A stretch of 64,000 nucleotides of DNA from Chitinophaga sp. SYP-B3965 (GCF_009647655.1 NZ_WJFD01000003.1:186001-250000); one strand, 5' to 3'; shown: positions 43,380 to 52,564, numbered from the stretch's first letter. Translations and numbers: made by a program. The notes: generated by a model not told the origin, from the sequence alone.

Positions 43380-45506
43380 ATGAAAAGGAAACTACTGATC
43401 ATCGTATTGTCTATGTTCTATCCGGCTGTGCAGTTGTTTGCACAGCAACAGATCGCCATTGAAACGGATCGCCTGCAATGGTTGCTGCAGGTAAATGAAA
43501 AAGGAAAGCTGTACCAAAGCTACCTGGGAGAAAAGCTGCTAACACCTGCAGAAGTAAAAGCAGGAAGGCATGAAGCATTTGTGGGAGCAGGGATGAATGA
43601 CCTGTTTGAACCGGCTATCAGGGTCACGCATAAAGATGGTAATCCTTCTTTGGACCTGGTATTTGCCAGTGTGCAAACAAAAAAGGAAGATGCCAATACC
43701 AGCACTACCATCATTACTTTAAAAGATCCGCAGTACGCAATTGAAGTAAAGCTGTTTATCACTGCTTACTCCCGGGAGAATATTTTTTCCAGTTACACGG
43801 AGATCATACATAATGAGAAAGGAACTGTAACACTGCACAACTACGCTTCTGCGATGTTGCATTTTGATGCACCACATTATTGGCTCACGCAATTCCATGG
43901 AGACTGGGCCGAAGAAATGAAAATGCAGGAAACTGAATTAACCAGCGGGATCAAGATACTGGACAGCAAACTGGGTTCACGGGCGCATATGTACCAACCG
44001 CCCTTTTTCTTCCTTTCCTTAAACCAGCCGGCAGGAGAAAACAATGGAGAAGTACTGGCAGGCACACTGGCCTGGTCTGGTAATTTCCGTTTTGCATTTG
44101 AAGTGGATGAGCAGAATTCTCTCCGGATGATAGCAGGTATGAATAATTATGCTGCAGATTATCCGCTGGCGGCCGGCAAACCTTTTGTTACACCGGCATT
44201 TATATTTACCTATTCCAACACCGGAAAAGGTACTGCCAGTCGTAGTTTTCACAGCTGGGCAGGTAAATACGGAGTAATGGACGCAGATAGTTCCAGGATG
44301 GTATTGCTCAATAACTGGGAATCCACCGGTTTTGATTTTAATGAACAAAAACTAACGGCGCTTTTTGCAGATACCCGCAAACTGGGTGCGGACCTCTTCC
44401 TGCTGGACGATGGCTGGTTTGCCAATAAATATCCACGCAACAGTGATCATGCAGGGCTGGGTGACTGGGAAGAAAATAAAGCCAAACTGCCACATGGTAT
44501 TGGCCACCTGGTAAAAGAAGCCACTGCCAACCAGGTAAAGTTTGGCATATGGCTGGAACCTGAAATGGTAAACCCTAAAAGCAAACTGTATGAAGATCAT
44601 CCGGATTGGGTATTGAAATTACCCAACCGTGAAGAAAATTATTTCCGTAATCAGCTTGTGTTGGATCTAGTAAATCCGGCGGTGCAGGATTTTGTATATG
44701 ATATAGTAGATAAACTGCTGACTAAAAATCCGGGCATCGCTTATATCAAATGGGATTGCAATCGCATGATGACGAATGCATGGTCTCCTTATCTGAAAGA
44801 TCAACAATCCTCTTTATCGATAGCTTACACACAAAGCCTGTATAAAATACTGCAGAAGTTGCGGGTGAAATATCCGCATCTTCCCATGATGCTTTGCTCA
44901 GGTGGCGGTGGGCGTGTGGATTATGGTGCGCTGCGTTATTTTACGGAATTCTGGCCCAGCGATAATACGGATGGCCTGGAACGGGTATTTATGCAGTGGG
45001 GGTATTCTTACTTCTTCCCCTCCTTCACCATTTCCAGCCATGTTACCTCATGGGGTAAACAATCCCTGAAGTTCAGAACGGATGTTGCTATGATGGGACG
45101 GCTAGGGTATGATATAGATGTCAACAAGTTCACAGAGGAAGAATGGCATTTTAGCCAGGAAGCCATCAAAAATTATAACAGGCTAAAGAATGTGATCTCG
45201 CACGGGGAAATGTATCGGCTGATATCTCCTTATGAAGAACAAAGGGCTGTGCTCATGTATGTGAACAATAGCAAAACAAAGGCAGTATTGTTCGCGTACA
45301 ATCTTCATACACATTATGGTGAACAGTTCCAGAAAGTGCGTTTAAGCGGGCTTGATCCGCAAAAGAGATATAAGGTGAAAGAGATCAACCTGGAAAAAGA
45401 GGCACAGGCAACTGAGTATTCCGGGGACTATTTAATGAAGGTTGGTTTATCTGTTTCTTCGAACAAAGAATTATCCAGTAAGGTATTAGAGATCCAAAGC
45501 TTATAA
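43380..45506 (+). CDS. Alpha-galactosidase, GH36
   Basis: Secreted retaining alpha-galactosidase. The 708-residue protein has a signal peptide (to about 21), an N-terminal beta-supersandwich and the catalytic barrel: NNWESTGFDF, FLLDDGWF near 339-346, GIWLEPEMVNP, IKWDCNR with the nucleophile D459 and WPSDNTDG with the acid/base D528. The GGGGRVDYG block between them is typical of GH36. It follows the GntR-type regulator gene by 33 bases and precedes another clan GH-D gene by one base, so they form an operon. Confidence 0.95.
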   Translation: MKRKLLIIVLSMFYPAVQLFAQQQIAIETDRLQWLLQVNEKGKLYQSYLGEKLLTPAEVKAGRHEAFVGAGMNDLFEPAIRVTHKDGNPSLDLVFASVQTKKEDANTSTTIITLKDPQYAIEVKLFITAYSRENIFSSYTEIIHNEKGTVTLHNYASAMLHFDAPHYWLTQFHGDWAEEMKMQETELTSGIKILDSKLGSRAHMYQPPFFFLSLNQPAGENNGEVLAGTLAWSGNFRFAFEVDEQNSLRMIAGMNNYAADYPLAAGKPFVTPAFIFTYSNTGKGTASRSFHSWAGKYGVMDADSSRMVLLNNWESTGFDFNEQKLTALFADTRKLGADLFLLDDGWFANKYPRNSDHAGLGDWEENKAKLPHGIGHLVKEATANQVKFGIWLEPEMVNPKSKLYEDHPDWVLKLPNREENYFRNQLVLDLVNPAVQDFVYDIVDKLLTKNPGIAYIKWDCNRMMTNAWSPYLKDQQSSLSIAYTQSLYKILQKLRVKYPHLPMMLCSGGGGRVDYGALRYFTEFWPSDNTDGLERVFMQWGYSYFFPSFTISSHVTSWGKQSLKFRTDVAMMGRLGYDIDVNKFTEEEWHFSQEAIKNYNRLKNVISHGEMYRLISPYEEQRAVLMYVNNSKTKAVLFAYNLHTHYGEQFQKVRLSGLDPQKRYKVKEINLEKEAQATEYSGDYLMKVGLSVSSNKELSSKVLEIQSL

Positions 45507-45507
45507 A

Positions 45508-47415
45508 ATGAAGTGGTTTACTGTTATCGCTGCCATGTGCCTCTCATTCACTGTACAGGCACAGCATAAAACGATCCCTTTCGGGAAGAACGGCCGTATT
45601 GTATATAACCTGCAAAACGGTACTTATTCCGTATGGATGGAAGGGAAAGAAGTGATTAAGGATGCTTTTGCTTTTTATGATGAGGAACAACGGCCTGATA
45701 CGGGACAGGCTGTTCGCAGCTTTGCTGTTTCTCCTGTTAAGAATGGCAAGCAGTATGTGATTAGTAGCGGTACCCAAAGGCAGCATGTATTTTATGTATA
45801 TAATGGAACCGATGGTTTTTATACTGCGCTTATCCTTAAAGGGAAAGGTGCACGCTCCCGTTATATGAGTCCCTTAACAGGTAAAAGGAGTGGTTTCACC
45901 AGTGCAGTGGTTGTTCCTTTTGATAATGATGCATGGGTCAAATACAAAGTAGCGGATCTGCAGCAGCCTTCTTTTACCAGCTCTGAAGTAACGGCTTTGT
46001 ATGACAGTGTTCGTAATAACGGACTGATCATCGGATCTGTGGAACATAACAACTGGAAAACAGGGATCAGCGTATCCGGGAATAATATCTCTGCTATTGC
46101 CGGATGGACAGATAGCACAGGTACACGCGACAGGATAAAACATGGCATTGTTACCCAGGGAGATTCTCTCTGTATCTCTCCCAAAATACTGGTGCTGGCA
46201 ACCACAGACTGGCGTACAGGCATGGAACAGTATGGCAGTGCCAACCGTTTGGCAGAACCCCACTACATACATCAATGGACGGCGGCTAAACCTTTCGGAT
46301 GGAATAGCTGGGGAAGCATACAAGCAAAACTATCACTTGCCAAAGCCAAAAAGGTGGTTGATTTCTTTGCTGATTCCTGCAAAACATTCCGCAGCAAAGA
46401 TGGGCAGCTTTATATAGACCTGGATTCTTACTGGGATAATATGACGCAGGCTGAACTGGCTGCATTTGTAACCTATTGCAAAGAGAAGGGATTGAAAGCT
46501 GGCATCTACTGGGCGCCCTTTGTAGACTGGGGAAAACATGCTACCAGAAAAGTAGAGGGCAGTAACTACACTTACCAGGAAACATGGACAAAAGCAAAAG
46601 GGGAATACCACGATTTCGATGGCGCCCGTGCGATGGATCCAACACATCCTGCCACAAAGGAAAGAATAACCTACCGCATCAAACAGTTTAAAGACGCGGG
46701 GTTTGAAATGATCAAAATAGATTTTATCGGGCATGCTGCCATTGAAGCTGATACATTCTTTGATCCTGCTGTGCATACAGGCCTGCAGGCCTTCCGGAAA
46801 GGGATGGAGTTCCTCGTGGATCAGCTGGATGGAAAAATGCTGGTGTATGCTGCTATTTCACCTAATCTGGCTACGGGCAGATATGTACACATGCGCCGCA
46901 TAGCTTGTGATGCTTACAAAAGTATCCAGGAAACGGCTTATACCCTCAATGGTACCAGCCTGGGCTGGTGGCAGAATAAAGTATATGATTTTGCAGATGC
47001 TGATCATGTTGTATTTGCAGATGAAACCCCCGGTGCTAACAGAGCAAGACTTACCTCTGCAATTGTTACGGGTACGCTCATTACAGGGGATGATTATTCT
47101 GTACATAGCAGCGCTTCTTCAGCTGCACAACAATTACTGCAAAATCCTGATCTGCTGAAAGTAGCACAACAGGAAGGCATCTTTCGTCCGATCGATCATC
47201 ATACAGGAGAAACGCCTTCTAATATGTTTATGACCACAGGAGGTAAGTACACCTACCTCGCTGTTGTGAATTACAGCAATCAACCGGCAACATTTGTAGT
47301 GGATCTTCCATATAAAAGCAAGGAATTGTTCTCCGGCAAAACAGTCAGTCAGAAAGGGAAGATGAGTATTACTGTCAACCCCGCAGATGCAGTGATCTAC
47401 AGATTATCGAAATAA
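45508..47415 (+). CDS. Clan GH-D glycosidase (GH27/GH36-like), probable alpha-galactosidase
   Basis: Secreted enzyme of 635 residues with a signal peptide (to about 18), an N-terminal beta-domain (to about 255) and a clan GH-D barrel. FGWNSWGS lies near 263-270, GLKAGIYWAPFVDWG near 331-345, and MIKIDFIGHA has the probable nucleophile D405. RIACDAY has the candidate acid/base D468, and a beta-sandwich forms the C-terminus. The exact family (GH27, GH36 or a related group) and the sugar (galactose or GalNAc) cannot be fixed by eye. It starts one base after the GH36 stop; a strong terminator ends the operon. Confidence 0.82.
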   Translation: MKWFTVIAAMCLSFTVQAQHKTIPFGKNGRIVYNLQNGTYSVWMEGKEVIKDAFAFYDEEQRPDTGQAVRSFAVSPVKNGKQYVISSGTQRQHVFYVYNGTDGFYTALILKGKGARSRYMSPLTGKRSGFTSAVVVPFDNDAWVKYKVADLQQPSFTSSEVTALYDSVRNNGLIIGSVEHNNWKTGISVSGNNISAIAGWTDSTGTRDRIKHGIVTQGDSLCISPKILVLATTDWRTGMEQYGSANRLAEPHYIHQWTAAKPFGWNSWGSIQAKLSLAKAKKVVDFFADSCKTFRSKDGQLYIDLDSYWDNMTQAELAAFVTYCKEKGLKAGIYWAPFVDWGKHATRKVEGSNYTYQETWTKAKGEYHDFDGARAMDPTHPATKERITYRIKQFKDAGFEMIKIDFIGHAAIEADTFFDPAVHTGLQAFRKGMEFLVDQLDGKMLVYAAISPNLATGRYVHMRRIACDAYKSIQETAYTLNGTSLGWWQNKVYDFADADHVVFADETPGANRARLTSAIVTGTLITGDDYSVHSSASSAAQQLLQNPDLLKVAQQEGIFRPIDHHTGETPSNMFMTTGGKYTYLAVVNYSNQPATFVVDLPYKSKELFSGKTVSQKGKMSITVNPADAVIYRLSK

Positions 47416-47416
47416 A

Positions 47417-47453
47417 TTAACAAGGGCAATTCTTTTCGGATTGCCCTTGTTAA
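47417..47453 (+). terminator. Terminator of the alpha-galactosidase operon
   Basis: TTAACAAGGGCAAT and ATTGCCCTTGTTAA form a perfect 14-bp stem with a 9-base loop, starting right after the stop codon. Confidence 0.82.
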
Positions 47454-47531
47454 ATAAAGAAACAGGCATATAATTTGATCATTATCAACATAACTAAAGA
47501 CCGATTTTCATAACATAAAGCTCATCAGACC

Positions 47532-47650
47532 AAGTCCACCTCAAGTACACGGTAAGTCCGGACTAAGTCCACACCATCTCCACGGATCTCCCCACTACCT
47601 TCCCACTACCCCCCGATCATCCCCCCGACTACCCTCCCATGCATCCCGAT
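47532..47650. repeat. Intergenic array of eleven ~11-bp units
   Basis: Units begin at 47532, 47543, 47554, 47565, 47576, 47586, 47597, 47608, 47619, 47631 and 47643 (steps 11,11,11,11,10,11,11,11,12,12). The first four start AAGTCC or AAGTAC, the later ones ATCTCC, ACCT, ACCC or ATCCC. The tail of each unit is variable and C-rich. The array fills the gap between the alpha-galactosidase terminator and the end of the ECF sigma gene; no gene is present. Confidence 0.7.
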
Positions 47651-47667
47651 ACATTAGGCCTTACTCC

Positions 47668-48897
47668 TTATTTCAATTTACCGATCTTCTGTACTATGAT
47701 CTTTTTATCCGCAGTGGAGTTTGTAAGCCTCAAAGCCTGCTCCAGGCAAGCCTTTGCCTTATCATTGTCTACATCTGTATAAAGTTCACCCAAAAGCAGG
47801 TGATACACATGGAGATTAGCCAGCTGCAATTTTTCCGCTTCAATAATAGCCTCTGCCTTTCCGTTTGCTTTGGAGAGAGCATATGTTCTGTTCAGCGCAG
47901 CTATGGGGGAATACTCCAATAACAGCAGGTGATTATAATATTGCAGGATGTTCTCCCATTTTTCTTTTGTATCCTCTTTAATGGTGTGCCAATAAGCAAT
48001 ACCCGCCTCTAAATGATATTTCGTCAATTCATTCCCCTGTGCTGCGATATTTAAAAAAGCTTCTCCTTGCGTGATCAGCTCTTTATTCCATAGATTGGTA
48101 TCCTGGTCATCGTATAAAATAACTTCTCCCTGCTGGTCCATCCTGGCTTCAAACCGGGATGACTGAAAGCTCATGAGTGCGAACAACGCATTCACAACAG
48201 GTTTATTTGTTTCTTCATTCTCCAGCAGCAAATGGGTTAATCTCATCGCTTCAAAGCAAAGGTCTTTACGCAATGCGCTATTGTTACTGGCAGAATAATA
48301 TCCTTCGTTAAAAAGCAGGTAAAGTGTTGTCAGAACGGTTTCCAGCCTTTTGTTTATTTCTACTTTGCCGGGGAATTCAATTTTTATGTTCTCAGCCCTT
48401 AATTTATCCTTTGCCCTCAGTAATCTTTTGTTGATCGTTTCTTTATTCGTTAAAAAGGCATCTGCAATTTCACCGATACCAAAACCACAAAGTATGCGAA
48501 GAGCTAACCCGATCTGTGCTTCTGGCAGGATGGCGGGATGACAGATGGCAAACATCATTTGCAGCTGGCTATCCTTAATATTCCTGTCGGATAGATCAAT
48601 ATCAAATAGCTCCATGCTTTCTGTGGAATAGTTCAGATGCGTGGCCACTTTGCTATTGAAAACAGCCTCGTGTTTCAGGTGGTTCTTTGCTTTATTCTTT
48701 GCAACGGTGTAAAGCCATGCCACGGGGTTTTCCGGCAGGCCTTTCAATCCCCAGAGTTCTGAGGCAGACAGGAAAGTATCACTGGCAATGTCCTCTGCTA
48801 TTTCAATATGTTCAAACCCAAAAAGCTTACACAATACAGCTGTTATTTTGCTGTATTCCGTTCTGAACAAATGTGGTATCAATTCATCTCCAACCAT
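47668..48897 (-). CDS. ECF sigma factor with C-terminal TPR-like extension (ECF42 type)
   Basis: Sigma factor of 409 residues, twice the usual ECF size. The N-terminal 175 residues hold region 2 (DTFLSASELWGLKGLPENPVAW, quoted in part: NPVAWLYTVAKNKAKN near 56-72) and region 4 (GFGIGEIADAFLTNKETINKR near 133-153). The C-terminal 230 residues form a helical DUF6596/tetratricopeptide-like region with LLFNEGYYSA and AALNRTYALSKANG. This architecture next to a DGPF-motif protein is the hallmark of the ECF42 group, which lacks a classical anti-sigma factor. A hairpin at 48904-48938 covers its ribosome-binding region. Confidence 0.87.
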   Translation of the reverse strand: MVGDELIPHLFRTEYSKITAVLCKLFGFEHIEIAEDIASDTFLSASELWGLKGLPENPVAWLYTVAKNKAKNHLKHEAVFNSKVATHLNYSTESMELFDIDLSDRNIKDSQLQMMFAICHPAILPEAQIGLALRILCGFGIGEIADAFLTNKETINKRLLRAKDKLRAENIKIEFPGKVEINKRLETVLTTLYLLFNEGYYSASNNSALRKDLCFEAMRLTHLLLENEETNKPVVNALFALMSFQSSRFEARMDQQGEVILYDDQDTNLWNKELITQGEAFLNIAAQGNELTKYHLEAGIAYWHTIKEDTKEKWENILQYYNHLLLLEYSPIAALNRTYALSKANGKAEAIIEAEKLQLANLHVYHLLLGELYTDVDNDKAKACLEQALRLTNSTADKKIIVQKIGKLK

Positions 48898-48903
48898 AAA
48901 GAT

Positions 48904-48938
48904 AAAGCCTTTGTAATCTTGTAAATTACAAAGGCTTT
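48904..48938 (-). promoter_or_regulatory. Hairpin over the translation start region of the ECF sigma gene
   Basis: AAAGCCTTTGTAAT (48904-48917) and ATTACAAAGGCTTT (48925-48938) are perfect 14-base complements with a 7-base loop, between the DGPF gene and the ECF gene. On the minus strand the 3' arm carries AAAGG about 10 bases from the ATG, so the fold could mask ribosome access or terminate transcription. Confidence 0.55.
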
Positions 48939-48948
48939 GTGAATATTT

Positions 48949-49287
48949 TTACATCTTACCTATTTCCCGAATTTCTACATTACCGCCGAAAAGAAGACCA
49001 GGGCAACCCTTTGCCAGTTCCGTAGCTTCTTCCAGGGAATCAGCCTTTACGATGGAATAACCAGCCAGTGTTTCTTTGATCTCTGTATAAGGTCCATCGG
49101 TTATAACATTACCTGGTCTTAATACTTTGCCTGCGGACTCCAGCCTGTTTCCACGATCCACCAGTTTGTTCTGTGCCGCGATGCCGCTGATCCAGTCCAT
49201 CCAAAGTTTCATTGTATCCTGCATTTGTTCCGGTGAAGGTTTAGGCATCTCAGTGTTTGCTCTAAATACGAATAAGAAATCTTTCAT
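48949..49287 (-). CDS. YCII/DGPF-domain protein
   Basis: Small cytoplasmic protein of 112 residues with the DGPF-type motif in ITDGPYTEIKE near 63-73, where Tyr replaces Phe, and a YCII-like fold ending in GGNVEIREIG. The ATG at 49287 (MKDFLFVFRAN) fits the family; a longer frame to 49329 is rejected. DGPF proteins are the constant partners of ECF42 sigma factors, and this one lies just upstream of such a factor in the same orientation. Its activity is unknown. Confidence 0.85.
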   Translation of the reverse strand: MKDFLFVFRANTEMPKPSPEQMQDTMKLWMDWISGIAAQNKLVDRGNRLESAGKVLRPGNVITDGPYTEIKETLAGYSIVKADSLEEATELAKGCPGLLFGGNVEIREIGKM

Positions 49288-49386
49288 TGTTTTAAATTTT
49301 AATTGTTTTAAAACATCATAACAACTCAATGCTTAAGCCTTGGACAGGAATATTATATTTATTATTTAATACTATATAAATATGTT

Positions 49387-50985
49387 CTATTGAGCGTTTA
49401 CCCGTAATATCCAGACACTATCTAACCCTTCGTTACGCGTGGCGGGATTGATGAATTGTCCATCTAACCTGGTTACGGGATAACTTGAAAATACGGCTTC
49501 TTCTTTATATTTCTTCCCTGCAAGATCCAATGCATCCATGCCTGCTTTACCGGTGAATATCAATGCCTGGTTATTGAAAGCGGTATCACTTCTTTCCACA
49601 GGTGCATCACAATAGAATTCAAAGGCCTGGGAATTACTTCTGTAAAAATGAACTTTCTCTCCCGGGAATTGATTGTTCTTCCATTTAGCGGCTACTGATC
49701 CTCCCTGGTAATCCAGCAGTGTCGGATAAAAGAACACATTGATGAAAATAGCTACGCACACACTACCCAGCAAACTCACTCTTACAACATCATTTGGAGA
49801 GCGGAGGAGCCACCAACCAATGAGTGCGGCCGCACTTACAATAATATAGGCTATCCAGTAATGAGGGCGGAATAACAGGGTGATGGCTAAAAGCAGGATC
49901 ACCATGATCAATGAAATAACCCGCTGCGTGATCATTACTCTTTTTAATGAAACCAGGTTTATGAGCCATGCCGCTAGCAAAATACTGAAATAGGGAAACA
50001 AGATATTCAGGTAATGCGGTAACTGAAAACTTGACAGAGAAAAAACGAGCATGGTGAATAGCGCAGCCCCTAAAGTGATCCACTCCTCTCCTTTAGATAA
50101 TTTCCGCAGCCGCTGGAAAATAGCGATGTATAATAACAGGCTCCAGGGCAGAAAAGCCCAGAGGAGTGTATGCAAAAAGAAGAAGGGATCACCATGTCCT
50201 TTAATGGGACCTGTGTTAAAGAAGCGGCCAAACTGGCTTTCCCAGAGGAAGAACCGGATACCGGAAACGCCCTGTTGCCCAAATATTACTTTCTCCGGAT
50301 GTGCATCGAACTGAAGATAGAGACACCAGATCTCCGGTAAGGTAAAAATAACAGCCAGCAGCAAATACGCGTACCATTTCCATTGCAGGAACTGCGTCCA
50401 ATCTTTTAAGATGATCCAATGAAGTATCAATCCGCTTCCGATAGTGATCAGCACAAACGGGCCTTTGGTCATTAATGCGCATGCCGTAAAAAGCGCAGCA
50501 GGCAAAATGTATCCTGCGGATTTCGCGGCCTTTACAAGATACCAGGAAGCTGCTATCAGGAAACAGGTAAGGTAAGGTTCAGCGCGAACATCATTACTGC
50601 TGATAATAGCATGAAGAGCGCCAAGATAGATGAGTGATGCTATTTGCGCAGCAGCTTCACCATAAAAATGCCGGGCAAAGAGATACGTAAATCTTGCACC
50701 TAAAAGCCAGCATAGGAAAGCAGGCAGTTTATAAGCAAATGTGCTGATGCCGAATATTTTAAAACTCAGGGCGCTGATCCAGAAAGGCAGGTGTGGTTTA
50801 TCCAGCCAGTCCGTTCCATCTGCAAAGAGGTTCACCCAATCATTACGCCATACGATCTGTTTTGCAATACCGGCATACAGGGCTGCATCCGGTTCCATGA
50901 GTGTGGTAAATAATCCCGGAATGAGAGATAGTACTATAATCGCAATACACCAGGAGTACCTGGCTGTCAGAGGATAGGTTTGCAT
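49387..50985 (-). CDS. ArnT-like glycosyltransferase (GT39/GT83, dolichol-mannosyltransferase-like)
   Basis: Integral membrane glycosyltransferase that moves a sugar from a polyprenyl-phosphate donor to a lipid or protein. It has 532 residues with about eleven or twelve membrane helices, and an N-terminal periplasmic loop with MEPDAALYAGIAKQI (acidic D/E near residue 31-33), then DWLDKPHLPFWISAL and NDVRAEPYLTCF, as in ArnT-like proteins. A C-terminal soluble part follows (from about 440). It is cotranscribed with the upstream PAP2 phosphatase gene, nine bases away, which fits a lipid-carrier function. Acceptor is not known. Confidence 0.85.
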   Translation of the reverse strand: MQTYPLTARYSWCIAIIVLSLIPGLFTTLMEPDAALYAGIAKQIVWRNDWVNLFADGTDWLDKPHLPFWISALSFKIFGISTFAYKLPAFLCWLLGARFTYLFARHFYGEAAAQIASLIYLGALHAIISSNDVRAEPYLTCFLIAASWYLVKAAKSAGYILPAALFTACALMTKGPFVLITIGSGLILHWIILKDWTQFLQWKWYAYLLLAVIFTLPEIWCLYLQFDAHPEKVIFGQQGVSGIRFFLWESQFGRFFNTGPIKGHGDPFFFLHTLLWAFLPWSLLLYIAIFQRLRKLSKGEEWITLGAALFTMLVFSLSSFQLPHYLNILFPYFSILLAAWLINLVSLKRVMITQRVISLIMVILLLAITLLFRPHYWIAYIIVSAAALIGWWLLRSPNDVVRVSLLGSVCVAIFINVFFYPTLLDYQGGSVAAKWKNNQFPGEKVHFYRSNSQAFEFYCDAPVERSDTAFNNQALIFTGKAGMDALDLAGKKYKEEAVFSSYPVTRLDGQFINPATRNEGLDSVWILRVNAQ

Positions 50986-50994
50986 AATAATAAA

Positions 50995-51606
50995 CTAAGA
51001 TAATGCATCCGGATGAGGATGCTTGCGAAAGCTGCTGATACCAGATTCATTCCACCAGATAAAGAGGCGGGAAATAAGGAAGCCTACTATTAATCCAAAG
51101 ATGGCCCCTCCTACTATGTCCAGCGGATAATGTTTACCCACGTACACCTGCGCATAACCGATCAGGAATGCCCAGATCCAAACCCAATACCAGTTACGGA
51201 TACCCATATACCGGAAACTCCAGAACCAGAATGCTGCCAGGGCAAAGTGATTAGAGGCATGAGAAGATGGGAAACTATAACGCCCGCCACAGTCTATTAA
51301 ACGGCGAAGGTGCCCTTCCAGGTCTTCATTATAACAGGGACGTACCCTTTGGAATAAAGGTTTTAATATACTCGCACTTCCGTAATCAGCAATGGCAAAA
51401 GTGATCAATGTGCCGATGAGAAAGAACAGGGCTTTGTTCCGCCGGTATTTAATGAGGTAGATCAGTACAAAGAGATACAATGGCACCCAGGTGAGTGCAT
51501 TGCGTAACAGCAACATAAACGGGTCCAGGAGCTCATTTGTTCCTATCTCGTGAATATTGATGAAAAGGTTTTCATCGAAGTTTTGCAACCATTCTTTCCA
51601 GTTCAT
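50995..51606 (-). CDS. PAP2 family membrane phosphatase
   Basis: Membrane phosphatase of 203 residues, probably acting on undecaprenyl pyrophosphate, phosphatidylglycerol phosphate or lipid A. The three PAP2 motifs are in order: KPLFQRVRP (K-x6-RP) near 90-98, SFPSSHAS (PSGH-like) near 116-123 and VGKHYPLDIVGG (SR-x5-H-x3-D-like) near 159-170. Five or six membrane helices are visible. It is first in a two-gene operon with the ArnT-like transferase. Confidence 0.9.
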   Translation of the reverse strand: MNWKEWLQNFDENLFINIHEIGTNELLDPFMLLLRNALTWVPLYLFVLIYLIKYRRNKALFFLIGTLITFAIADYGSASILKPLFQRVRPCYNEDLEGHLRRLIDCGGRYSFPSSHASNHFALAAFWFWSFRYMGIRNWYWVWIWAFLIGYAQVYVGKHYPLDIVGGAIFGLIVGFLISRLFIWWNESGISSFRKHPHPDALS

Positions 51607-51694
51607 CCCCTGAAATTCCTAAAGGCATGTTTCCTTATTGTTAAGGGAAGCATTCCTTAACATGGAATTAATAAAAAGGCTTTACATTAGAAGT

Positions 51695-51859
51695 ATGCAA
51701 ACAGCCCTTATTGTTGTTATTGTTCTTGCAGCCATTGCATTAATCGCTTTCCTGATCAAAAGGAACAAGCGTGACAGGAAGGAATTATTTCCTCCCGGAT
51801 CTACTGATCCGGTGGAAGAAGAAAAGAAAGAACAGGAAGGTAACGAAGACAGGTTATGA
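51695..51859 (+). CDS. Small single-pass membrane protein, unknown function
   Basis: A 54-residue product from the ATG at 51695 (MQTALIVVIVLAAIALIAFL): one membrane helix (about residues 3-21), a basic stretch KRNKRDRK and an acidic tail (VEEEKKEQEGNEDRL). In-frame ATGs at 51662 and 51638 would add 11 or 19 residues; the shorter form places the helix at the N-terminus. The layout, helix then basic then acidic, is seen in many small Bacteroidota membrane proteins without a known role. Its 3' end overlaps the convergent eutC by six bases. Confidence 0.6.
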   Translation: MQTALIVVIVLAAIALIAFLIKRNKRDRKELFPPGSTDPVEEEKKEQEGNEDRL

Positions 51860-52564
51860 GATACGCAGGTTATAATTATCCTTCAGCATAACACCTGTAA
51901 GTTGCAGCCTCAGCGCTTCATGGATGAGATAGTACATTTTTTCCGCTGCCAGCTTATATGGTAATCCTTCAGGGCGGATATTGGAGATGCAATTCCTGGC
52001 TTCATCTGTTAAACCAGATCGTGGCTGCCAGGTAAGATAGGCGCCCAGACTATCTGGTGAAGTAAGGCCCGGCCGCTCTCCTATTAATACCAATATCAGT
52101 TTCACTTTTAGCAATTCTCCTATTTCATCTCCTATGGCAACACGCCCCTGTTCTACCAACTGCACTGGTGCAAGGGATATTTTCTTTGCCTGCAACATCG
52201 GATATAAGTAGTCAAGTACAGGAATGGCATGATGATTAATGGCGGTGGCGGACAAACCATCTACGAGGATAATGGCGAGATCTGCATTTACCGGTGTTAG
52301 TGATAACCGGGAATTTTCATTTAGCTGACGGCCTTTATCCGGGCGTTGCAGATATTCCGCCCGGTCAGCAGCTTTGCTGTGTAACAAGTTAACTTCTCCT
52401 AATGCATCGATATCTAAAGAAGAATACACAGCATCCCTTGCGTGGGCGTGTGCCAGTTTAAAACGAAGTACTTCCTGTAATGGCATAGCGCTGCCTGTAC
52501 GCCCTAATGCAATACGTGCTGCCGTAAAGGCCTTTAATTCATGCCATGGATCATCGATGATCAT
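51854..52564 (-). CDS. eutC: Ethanolamine ammonia-lyase small subunit
   Basis: Light subunit of the adenosylcobalamin enzyme that splits ethanolamine into acetaldehyde and ammonia. It has 236 residues with DPWHELKAFTAARIALGRTG at 5-24, KLAHAHARDAVYSS near 36-49, LVDGLSATAIN near 100-110, LIGERPGLTSPDSLGAYLTW and the late CISNIRPEG. At 236 residues it lacks most of the N-terminal extension of E. coli EutC (about 295 residues), which targets the enzyme to microcompartments. The start shares its last base with the end of eutB. Confidence 0.94.
   Translation of the reverse strand: MIIDDPWHELKAFTAARIALGRTGSAMPLQEVLRFKLAHAHARDAVYSSLDIDALGEVNLLHSKAADRAEYLQRPDKGRQLNENSRLSLTPVNADLAIILVDGLSATAINHHAIPVLDYLYPMLQAKKISLAPVQLVEQGRVAIGDEIGELLKVKLILVLIGERPGLTSPDSLGAYLTWQPRSGLTDEARNCISNIRPEGLPYKLAAEKMYYLIHEALRLQLTGVMLKDNYNLRIS

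Noticed and set aside
49289..49314. AT-rich inverted repeat before the DGPF gene (GTTTTAAA / GTTTTAAAAC)
   Set aside because: Composition alone makes such repeats frequent in this upstream region; no GC-containing core supports an operator.
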